A program made the position numbers and the translations under genes. From Sisyra terminalis (lineage: Eukaryota; Arthropoda; Insecta; Neuroptera; Sisyridae), in contig OY292277.1 of assembly GCA_958496175.1 (NCBI GenBank), positions 62,001 to 126,000 on the forward strand: DNA of 64,000 nt. Direction: 5' to 3'. How positions within the stretch are numbered: the stretch's first letter is position 1; every line of letters starts with the position of its first letter. Of the stretch, positions 1 to 9,447 are shown piece by piece. The notes under the pieces were generated by a model. That model had not been told where the DNA came from. It searched no databases and saw only the letters and a program-made list of their open reading frames with translations.

Positions 1-79
1 AAATTCAAATTTTCTCACAATTTTAAAAATCAATACAAAATTGAACAGTCTTTTTACATATAAATTTTCCTCGTTTGTT

Positions 80-158
80 AAATTCAAATTTTCTCACAAT
101 TGTAAAAATCAATACAAAATTGAACAGTCTTTTCTCATATAAATTTTCCTCGTTTGTT
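80..158 (+). repeat. Reference class H monomer, G subtype (79 bp)
   Basis: This monomer shows the H class. After aaattcaaattttct it has the box cacaattgtaaaa, which makes the unit 79 bp. The box holds the 8-bp palindrome acaattgt at monomer positions 17-24. A T subtype (cacaattttaaaa, as in the preceding monomer at 1-79) replaces this with the palindrome ttttaaaa. Positions are counted from the first a of aaattcaaat, an arbitrary phase chosen because it coincides with base 1 of the window. Confidence 0.95.
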
Positions 159-237
159 AAATTCAAATTTTCTCACAATTGTAAAAATCAATTCAAAATT
201 GAACAGTCTTTTCACATATAAATTTTCCTCGTTTGTT

Positions 238-315
238 AAATTCAAATTTTCTAAACTGGTAAAAATCTATACAAAATTGAACAGTCTTTTCAAATATAAA
301 TTTTCCTCGTTTGTT
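238..315 (+). repeat. Reference class K monomer (78 bp)
   Basis: This is the first K-class monomer in the window. Its box reads ctaaactggtaaaa instead of ctcacaattgtaaaa, one base shorter, giving exactly 78 bp or 26 codons. An A subtype, ctaaactagtaaaa, holds the palindrome actagt and is found elsewhere, for example at about 1350-1366. Runs of K monomers keep a constant reading frame, whereas each H monomer shifts it by one base. Confidence 0.95.
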
Positions 316-416
316 AAATTCAAATTTTCTCACAATTTTAAAAATCAATACAAAATTGAACAGTCTTTTCAAATATAAATTTTCCTCGTTTGTTAAATTC
401 AAATTTTCTCACAATT

Positions 417-1360
417 TTAAAAATCAATACAAAATTGAACTGTCTTTTTACATATAAATTTTCCTCGTTTGTTAAATTCAAATTTTCTCACAATTGTAAA
501 AATCAATACAAAATTGAACAGTCTTTTCTCATATAAATTTTCCTCGTTTGTTAAATTCAAATTTTCTAAACTGGTAAAAATCAATACAAAATTGAACAGT
601 CTTTTCAAATATAAATTTTCCTCGTTTGTTAAATTCAAATTTTCTAAACTGGTAAAAATCAATACAAAATTGAACAGTCTTTTCAAATATAAATTTTCCT
701 CGTTTGTTAAATTCAAATTTTCTCACAATTGTAAAAATCAATACAAAATTGAACAGTCTTTTTACATATAAATTTTCCTCGTTTGTTAAATTCAAATTTT
801 CTCACAATTGTAAAAATCAATACAAAATTGAACAGTCTTTTCAAATATAAATTTTCCTCGTTTGTTAAATTCAAATTTTCTCACAATTGTAAAAATCAAT
901 ACAAAATTGAACAGTCTTTTTACATATAAATTTTCCTCGTTTGTTAAATTCAAATTTTCTCACAATTGTAAAAATCAATACAAAATTGAACAGTCTTTTC
1001 ACATATAAATTTTCCTCGTTTGTTAAATTCAAATTTTCTCACAATTGTAAAAATCAATACAAAATTGAACAGTCTTTTTACATATAAATTTTCCTCGTTT
1101 GTTAAATTCAAATTTTCTCACAATTGTAAAAATCAATACAAAATTGAACAGTCTTTTTACATATAAATTTTCCTCGTTTGTTAAATTCAAATTTTCTAAA
1201 CTAGTAAAAATCAATACAAAATTGAACAGTCTTTTTACATATAAATTTTCCTCGTTTGTTAAATTCAAATTTTCTCACAATTGTAAAAATCAATACAAAA
1301 TTGAACAGTCTTTTCAAATATAAATTCTCCTCGTTTGTTAAATTCAAATTTTCTAAACTA
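417..1360. repeat. Satellite monomers not assigned to a larger unit
   Basis: About twelve monomers, mostly class H, with tacata and caaata boxes and a few K monomers. One carries gaactgtc in place of gaacagtc near 438. I found no constant-offset partner block for this interval by eye. It holds no gene. Confidence 0.8.
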
Positions 1361-2190
1361 GTAAAAATCAATACAAAATTGAACAGTCTTTTCAAATATA
1401 AATTTTCCTCGTTTGTTAAATTCAAATTTTCTCACAATTTTAAAAATCAATACAAAATTGAACAGTCTTTTCACATATAAATTTTCCTCGTTTGTTAAAT
1501 TCAAATTTTCTCACAATTGTAAAAATCAATACAAAATTGAACAGTCTTTTCAAATATAAATTTTCCTCGTTTGTTAAATTCAAATTTTCTCACAATTTTA
1601 AAAATCAATACAAAATTGAACAGTCTTTTTACATATAAATTTTCCTCGTTTGTTAAATTCAAATTTTCTCACAATTGTAAAAATCAATACAAAAATGAAC
1701 AGTCTTTTCAAATATAAATTTTCCTCGTTTGTTAAATTCAAATTTTCTAAACTAGTAAAAATCAATACAAAATTGAACAGTCTTTTCAAATATAAATTTT
1801 CCTCGTTTGTTAAATTCAAATTTTCTCACAATTTTAAAAGTCAATACAAAATTGAACAGTCTTTTTACATATAAATTTTCCTCGTTTGTTAAATTCAAAT
1901 TTTCTCACAATTGTAAAAATCAATACAAAATTGAACAGTCTTTTCAAATATAAATTTTCCTCGTTTGTTAAATTCAAATTTTCTCACAATTTTAAAAATC
2001 AATACAAAATTGAACAGTCTTTTCATATATAAATTCTCCTCGTTTGTTAAATTCAAATTTTCTAAACTAGTAAAAATCAATACAAAATTGAACAGTCTTT
2101 TTACATATAAATTTTCCTCGTTTGTTAAATTCAAATTTTCTCACAATTGTAAAAATCAATACAAAATTGAACAGTCTTTTCAAATATAAA

Positions 2191-2200
2191 TTCTCTGATA
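2191..2200. other. 6-bp deletion marker, copy 1
   Basis: The monomer end reads ttctctgataaattc instead of ttctcctcgtttgttaaattc, removing six bases and the only CpG of the monomer. The deletion also makes the local dimer 151 bp. Confidence 0.93.
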
Positions 2201-3601
2201 AATTCAAATTTTCTAAACTGGTAAAAATCAATACAAAATTGAACAGTCTTTTCAAATATAAATTTTCCTCGTTTGTTAAATTCAAATTTTCTCACAATTT
2301 TAAAAATCAATACAAAATTGAACAGTCTTTTCATATATAAATTCTCCTCGTTTGTTAAATTCAAATTTTCTAAACTAGTAAAAATCAATACAAAATTGAA
2401 CAGTCTTTTTACATATAAATTTTCCTCGTTTGTTAAATTCAAATTTTCTCACAATTGTAAAAATCAATACAAAATTGAACAGTCTTTTCAAATATAAATT
2501 CTCCTCGTTTGTTAAATTCAAATTTTCTAAACTAGTAAAAATCAATACAAAATTGAACAGTCTTTTCAAATATAAATTTTCCTCGTTTGTTAAATTCAAA
2601 TTTTCTCACAATTTTAAAAATCAATACAAAATTGAACAGTCTTTTCACATATAAATTTTCCTCGTTTGTTAAATTCAAATTTTCTCACAATTGTAAAAAT
2701 CAATACAAAATTGAACAGTCTTTTCACATATAAATTTTCCTCGTTTGTTAAATTCAAATTTTCTCACAATTGTAAAAATCAATACAAAATTGAACAGTCT
2801 TTTCAAATATAAATTTTCCTCGTTTGTTAAATTCAAATTTTCTCACAATTTTAAAAATCAATACAAAATTGAACAGTCTTTTCACATATAAATTTTCCTC
2901 GTTTGTTAAATTCAAATTTTCTCACAATTGTAAAAATCAATACAAAATTGAACAGTCTTTTCAAATATAAATTTTCCTCGTTTGTTAAATTCAAATTTTC
3001 TCACAATTTTAAAAATCAATACAAAATTGAACAGTCTTTTTACATATAAATTTTCCTCGTTTGTTAAATTCAAATTTTCTCACAATTGTAAAAATCAATA
3101 CAAAAATGAACAGTCTTTTCAAATATAAATTTTCCTCGTTTGTTAAATTCAAATTTTCTAAACTAGTAAAAATCAATACAAAATTGAACAGTCTTTTCAA
3201 ATATAAATTTTCCTCGTTTGTTAAATTCAAATTTTCTCACAATTTTAAAAGTCAATACAAAATTGAACAGTCTTTTTACATATAAATTTTCCTCGTTTGT
3301 TAAATTCAAATTTTCTCACAATTGTAAAAATCAATACAAAATTGAACAGTCTTTTCAAATATAAATTTTCCTCGTTTGTTAAATTCAAATTTTCTCACAA
3401 TTTTAAAAATCAATACAAAATTGAACAGTCTTTTCATATATAAATTCTCCTCGTTTGTTAAATTCAAATTTTCTAAACTAGTAAAAATCAATACAAAATT
3501 GAACAGTCTTTTTACATATAAATTTTCCTCGTTTGTTAAATTCAAATTTTCTCACAATTGTAAAAATCAATACAAAATTGAACAGTCTTTTCAAATATAA
3601 A

Positions 3602-3611
3602 TTCTCTGATA
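3602..3611. other. 6-bp deletion marker, copy 2
   Basis: Same deletion as at 2191, exactly 1,411 bases downstream. Confidence 0.93.
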
Positions 3612-4104
3612 AATTCAAATTTTCTAAACTGGTAAAAATCAATACAAAATTGAACAGTCTTTTCAAATATAAATTTTCCTCGTTTGTTAAATTCAAATTT
3701 TCTCACAATTTTAAAAATCAATACAAAATTGAACAGTCTTTTCATATATAAATTCTCCTCGTTTGTTAAATTCAAATTTTCTAAACTAGTAAAAATCAAT
3801 ACAAAATTGAACAGTCTTTTTACATATAAATTTTCCTCGTTTGTTAAATTCAAATTTTCTCACAATTGTAAAAATCAATACAAAATTGAACAGTCTTTTC
3901 AAATATAAATTCTCCTCGTTTGTTAAATTCAAATTTTCTAAACTAGTAAAAATCAATACAAAATTGAACAGTCTTTTCAAATATAAATTTTCCTCGTTTG
4001 TTAAATTCAAATTTTCTCACAATTTTAAAAATCAATACAAAATTGAACAGTCTTTTCACATATAAATTTTCCTCGTTTGTTAAATTCAAATTTTCTCACA
4101 ATTG

Positions 4105-4859
4105 TAAAAATCAATACAAAATTGAACAGTCTTTTCACATATAAATTTTCCTCGTTTGTTAAATTCAAATTTTCTCACAATTGTAAAAATCAATACAAAA
4201 TTGAACAGTCTTTTCAAATATAAATTTTCCTCGTTTGTTAAATTCAAATTTTCTCACAATTTTAAAAATCAATACAAAATTGAACAGTCTTTTTACATAT
4301 AAATTTTCCTCGTTTGTTAAATTCAAATTTTCTCACAATTGTAAAAATCAATACAAAAATGAACAGTCTTTTCAAATATAAATTTTCCTCGTTTGTTAAA
4401 TTCAAATTTTCTAAACTAGTAAAAATCAATACAAAATTGAACAGTCTTTTCAAATATAAATTTTCCTCGTTTGTTAAATTCAAATTTTCTCACAATTTTA
4501 AAAGTCAATACAAAATTGAACAGTCTTTTTACATATAAATTTTCCTCGTTTGTTAAATTCAAATTTTCTCACAATTGTAAAAATCAATACAAAATTGAAC
4601 AGTCTTTTCAAATATAAATTTTCCTCGTTTGTTAAATTCAAATTTTCTCACAATTTTAAAAATCAATACAAAATTGAACAGTCTTTTCATATATAAATTC
4701 TCCTCGTTTGTTAAATTCAAATTTTCTAAACTAGTAAAAATCAATACAAAATTGAACAGTCTTTTTACATATAAATTTTCCTCGTTTGTTAAATTCAAAT
4801 TTTCTCACAATTGTAAAAATCAATACAAAATTGAACAGTCTTTTCAAATATAAATTCTC
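4105..4859. repeat. Contracted third copy of the 18-monomer unit
   Basis: This matches 2852-3606 at offset 1,253. It carries the same caaaaatgaac and aaaagtcaatac markers, but the match ends exactly where the second copy has its 6-bp deletion. Beyond that point this copy follows the second copy at offset 945. The copy therefore lacks 308 bases, equal to one 151-bp and one 157-bp dimer, which were lost (or never gained) here. Confidence 0.82.
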
Positions 4860-5598
4860 CTCGTTTGTTAAATTCAAATTTTCTAAACTAGTAAAAATCA
4901 ATACAAAATTGAACAGTCTTTTCAAATATAAATTTTCCTCGTTTGTTAAATTCAAATTTTCTCACAATTTTAAAAATCAATACAAAATTGAACAGTCTTT
5001 TCACATATAAATTTTCCTCGTTTGTTAAATTCAAATTTTCTCACAATTGTAAAAATCAATACAAAATTGAACAGTCTTTTCACATATAAATTTTCCTCGT
5101 TTGTTAAATTCAAATTTTCTCACAATTGTAAAAATCAATACAAAATTGAACAGTCTTTTCAAATATAAATTTTCCTCGTTTGTTAAATTCAAATTTTCTC
5201 ACAATTTTAAAAATCAATACAAAATTGAACAGTCTTTTCATATATAAATTCTCCTCGTTTGTTAAATTCAAATTTTCTAAACTAGTAAAAATCAATACAA
5301 AATTGAACAGTCTTTTTACATATAAATTTTCCTCGTTTGTTAAATTCAAATTTTCTCACAATTGTAAAAATCAATACAAAATTGAACAGTCTTTTCAAAT
5401 ATAAATTCTCCTCGTTTGTTAAATTCAAATTTTCTAAACTAGTAAAAATCAATACAAAATTGAACAGTCTTTTCAAATATAAATTTTCCTCGTTTGTTAA
5501 ATTCAAATTTTCTCACAATTTTAAAAATCAATACAAAATTGAACAGTCTTTTCACATATAAATTTTCCTCGTTTGTTAAATTCAAATTTTCTCACAAT
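4531..5598. repeat. 7-monomer (551-bp) tandem duplication
   Basis: Bases 4531-5047 match 5082-5598 at offset 551. The left edge is a tacata/cacata difference. The right edge is the change from caattgtaaaa to caatagttaaaa at about 5598. A period of 551 fits five H and two K monomers. Confidence 0.85.
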
Positions 5599-8500
5599 AG
5601 TTAAAATCAATACAAAATTGAACAGTCTTTTCAAATATAAATTTGCCTCGTTTGTTAAATTCAAATTTTCTCACAATAGTAAAAATCAATACAAAATTGA
5701 ACAGTCTTTTCACATATAAATTTTCCTCGTTTGTTAAATTCAAATTTTCTCACAATAGTAAAAATCAATACAAAATTGAACAGTCTTTTCAAATATAAAT
5801 TTGCCTCGTTTGTTAAATTCAAATTTTCTCACAATAGTAAAATCAATACAAAATTGAACAGTCTTTTCACATATAAATTTTCCTCGTTTGTTAAATTCAA
5901 ATTTTCTCACAATTGTAAAAATCAATACAAAATTGAACAGTCTTTTCCAATATAAATTTTCCTCGTTTGTTAAATTCAAATTTTCTAAACTAGTAAAAAT
6001 CAATACAAAATTGAACAGTCTTTTCATATATAAATTCTCCTCGTTTGTTAAATTCAAATTTTCTAAACTAGTAAAAATCAATACAAAATTGAACAGTCTT
6101 TTTACATATAAATTTTCCTCGTTTGTTAAATTCAAATTTTCTCACAATTGTAAAAATCAATACAAAATTGAACAGTCTTTTCAAATATAAATTTTCCTCG
6201 TTTGTTAAATTCAAATTTTCTCACAATTTTAAAAATCAATACAAAATTGAACAGTCTTTTCATATATAAATTCTCCTCGTTTGTTAAATTCAAATTTTCT
6301 AAACTAGTAAAAATCAATACAAAATTGAACAGTCTTTTTACATATAAATTTTCCTCGTTTGTTAAATTCAAATTTTCTCACAATTGTAAAAATCAATACA
6401 AAATTGAACAGTCTTTTCAAATATAAATTTTCCTCGTTTGTTAAATTCAAATTTTCTCACAATTTTAAAAATCAATACAAAATTGAACAGTCTTTTCAAA
6501 TATAAATTTTCCTCGTTTGTTAAATTCAAATTTTCTAAACTGGTAAAAATCAATACAAAATTGAACAGTCTTTTCAAATATAAATTTTCCTCGTTTGTTA
6601 AATTCAAATTTTCTCACAATTTTAAAAATCAATACAAAATTGAACAGTCTTTTCATATATAAATTCTCCTCGTTTGTTAAATTCAAATTTTCTAAACTAG
6701 TAAAAATCAATACAAAATTGAACAGTCTTTTTACATATAAATTTTCCTCGTTTGTTAAATTCAAATTTTCTCACAATTGTAAAAATCAATACAAAATTGA
6801 ACAGTCTTTTCAAATATAAATTTTCCTCGTTTGTTAAATTCAAATTTTCTCACAATTTTAAAAATCAATACAAAATTGAACAGTCTTTTCATATATAAAT
6901 TCTCCTCGTTTGTTAAATTCAAATTTTCTAAACTAGTAAAAATCAATACAAAATTGAACAGTCTTTTTACATATAAATTTTCCTCGTTTGTTAAATTCAA
7001 ATTTTCTCACAATTGTAAAAATCAATACAAAATTGAACAGTCTTTTCAAATATAAATTTTCCTCGTTTGTTAAATTCAAATTTTCTCACAATTTTAAAAA
7101 TCAATACAAAATTGAACAGTCTTTTCAAATATAAATTTTCCTCGTTTGTTAAATTCAAATTTTCTAAACTGGTAAAAATCAATACAAAATTGAACAGTCT
7201 TTTCAAATATAAATTTTCCTCGTTTGTTAAATTCAAATTTTCTCACAATTGTAAAAATCAATACAAAATTGAACAGTCTTTTTACATATAAATTTTCCTC
7301 GTTTGTTAAATTCAAATTTTCTCACAATTGTAAAAATCAATACAAAATTGAACAGTCTTTTCACATATAAATTTTCCTCGTTTGTTAAATTCAAATTTTC
7401 TAAACTGGTATAAATCAATACAAAATTGAACAGTCTTTTCAAATATAAATTTTCCTCGTTTGTTAAATTCAAATTTTCTCACAATTGTAAAAATCAATAC
7501 AAAATTGAACAGTCTTTTTACATATAAATTTTCCTCGTTTGTTAAATTCAAATTTTCTCACAATTGTAAAAATCAATACAAAATTGAACAGTCTTTTCAC
7601 ATATAAATTTTCCTCGTTTGTTAAATTAAAATTTTCTAAACTGGTATAAATCAATACAAAATTGAACAGTCTTTTCAAATATAAATTTTCCTCGTTTGTT
7701 AAATTCAAATTTTCTAAACTGGTAAAATTCAATACAAAATTGAACAGTCTTTTCAAATATAAATTTTCCTCGTTTGTTAAATTCAAATTTTCTAAACTGG
7801 TAAAAATCAATACAAAATTGAACAGTCTTTTCAAATATAAATTTTCCTCGTTTGTTAAATTCAAATTTTCTAAACTGGTAAAAATCAATACAAAATTGAA
7901 CAGTCTTTTGAAATATAAATTTTCCTCGTTTGTTAAATTCAAATTTTCTCACAATTGTAAAAATCAATACAAAATTGAACAGTCTTTTCACATATAAAGT
8001 TTCCTCGTTTGTTAAATTCAAATTTTCTAAACTAGTAAAAATCAATACAAAATTGAACAGTCTTTTCAAATATAAATTTTCCTCGTTTGTTAAATTCAAA
8101 TTTTCTCACAATTGTAAAAATCAATACAAAATTGAACAGTCTTTTCACATATAAATTTTCCTCGTTTGTTAAATTCAAATTTTCTAAACTGGTATAAATC
8201 AATACAAAATTGAACTGTCTTTTCAAATATAAATTTTCCTCGTTTGTTAAATTCAAATTTTCTAAACTGGTAAAAATCATTACAAAATTGAACAGTCTTT
8301 TCAAATATAAATTTTCCTCGTTTGTTAAATTCAAATTTTCTCACAATTTTAAAAATCAATACAAAATTGAACAGTCTTTTCAAATATAAGTTTTCCTCGT
8401 TTGTTAAATTCAAATTTTCTCACAATTTTAAAAATCAATACAAAATTGAACAGTCTTTTCACATATAAATTTTCCTCGTTTGTTAAATTCAAATTTTCTA

Positions 8501-9332
8501 AACTGGTAAAAATCAATACAAAATTGAACAGTCTTTTCACATATAAATTTTCCTCGTTTGTTAAATTCAAATTTTCTCACAATAGTAAAAATCAATACAA
8601 AATTGAACAGTCTTTTCAAATATAAATTTTCCTCGTTTGTTAAATTCATATTTTCTCACAATAGTAAAAATCAATACAAAATTGAACAGTCTTTTCAAAT
8701 ATAAATTTTCCTCGTTTGTTAAATTCAAATTTTCTCACAATTGTAAAAATCAATACAAAATTGAACAGTCTTTTCACATATAAATTTTCCTCGTTTGTTA
8801 AATTCAAATTTTCTAAACTGGTATAAATCAATACAAAATTGAACTGTCTTTTCAAATATAAATTTTCCTCGTTTGTTAAATTCAAATTTTCTAAACTGGT
8901 AAAATTCAATACAAAATTGAACAGTCTTTTCAAATATAAATTTTCCTCGTTTGTTAAATTCAAATTTTCTAAACTGGTAAAAATCAATACAAAATTGAAC
9001 AATCTTTTCACATATAAATTTTCCTCGTTTGTTAAATTCAAATTTTCTAAACTGGTAAAAATCAATACAAAATTGAACAGTCTTTTGAAATATAAATTTT
9101 CCTCGTTTGTTAAATTCAAATTTTCTCACAATTGTAAAAATCAATACAAAATTGAACAGTCTTTTCACATATAAAGTTTCCTCGTTTGTTAAATTCAAAT
9201 TTTCTAAACTAGTAAAAATCAATACAAAATTGAACAGTCTTTTCAAATATAAATTTTCCTCGTTTGTTAAATTCAAATTTTCTCACAATTGTAAAAATCA
9301 ATACAAAATTGAACAGTCTTTTCACATATAAA
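4891..9332. repeat. Copy A of a 58-monomer (4,557-bp) duplication
   Basis: This block matches 9448-13889 at a constant offset of 4,557. The left edge is actagt here against attgt in the partner, one base before 4891. The right edge is aaagtttcc here against aaattttcc in the partner, at 9333. Rare markers repeat at the same offset, including caatagttaaaatc (about 5595), atttgcctcg (about 5642), a 1-bp-shorter caatagtaaaatc (about 5833), ttccaatata (about 5945), ttaaattaaaat (about 7621) and cttttgaaata (about 7906). More than twenty translated open frames are identical between copies. The period fits about 33 H and 25 K monomers. Confidence 0.92.
7522..9332. repeat. 15-monomer (1,177-bp) duplication inside copy A
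   Basis: Bases 7522-8155 match 8699-9332 at offset 1,177 with several substitutions. Examples are ttaaattaaaat against ttaaattcaaat, gaacagtc against gaactgtc, and caaata against cacata with gaacaatc. Both carry the marker cttttgaaata followed by an H monomer ending aaagtttcc. The divergence shows this duplication is older than the 4,557-bp one, which copied both halves together (12079-13889 in copy B). Confidence 0.82.
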
Positions 9333-9447
9333 GTTTCCTCGTTTGTTAAATTCAAATTTTCTAAACTAGTAAAAATCAATACAAAATTGAACAGTCTTTT
9401 CAAATATAAATTTTCCTCGTTTGTTAAATTCAAATTTTCTCACAATT

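Larger units (their letters stand above)
1..416. repeat. Five-monomer block shared with 25667-26082 and 27396-27811
   Basis: The opening block carries the rare variants aaaaatcaattcaaaat (near 190) and aaaaatctatacaaaat (near 267), plus a cttttctcata box. The same variants recur in the same order at offset 25,666 and again 1,729 bases further on. The match to 25667 breaks at base 417, where t replaces g in the H box. The window therefore starts inside a duplicated block rather than at the edge of the array. Confidence 0.88.
1361..4293. repeat. 18-monomer (1,411-bp) tandem duplication
   Basis: Bases 1361-2882 match 2772-4293 at a constant offset of 1,411. Shared landmarks include the ATG-creating variant caaaaatgaac (about 1693 and 3104), aaaagtcaatac (about 1838 and 3249), catata boxes, and a 6-bp deletion at 2191 and 3602. 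The match is bounded by a changed variable box at each side. A period of 1,411 equals 18 monomers with one carrying a 6-bp deletion. Unequal crossing-over is the usual explanation for such tandem units. Confidence 0.9.

Noticed and set aside
1..79. CENP-B-box-like motif
   Set aside because: The only CG-containing stretch is cctcgtttgtt, which lacks the second CG and the CGGG core of the mammalian motif.
2024..2035. TATA-box-like catatataaatt in catata-type monomers
   Set aside because: It is one variant of a box in AT-rich satellite DNA and recurs many times with no gene downstream.
5595..5850. Possible foreign insertion at the caatagt cluster
   Set aside because: The sequence is still satellite in the correct phase with point changes and a 1-bp loss. 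It is copied at 10150-10410 as part of the 4,557-bp duplication.
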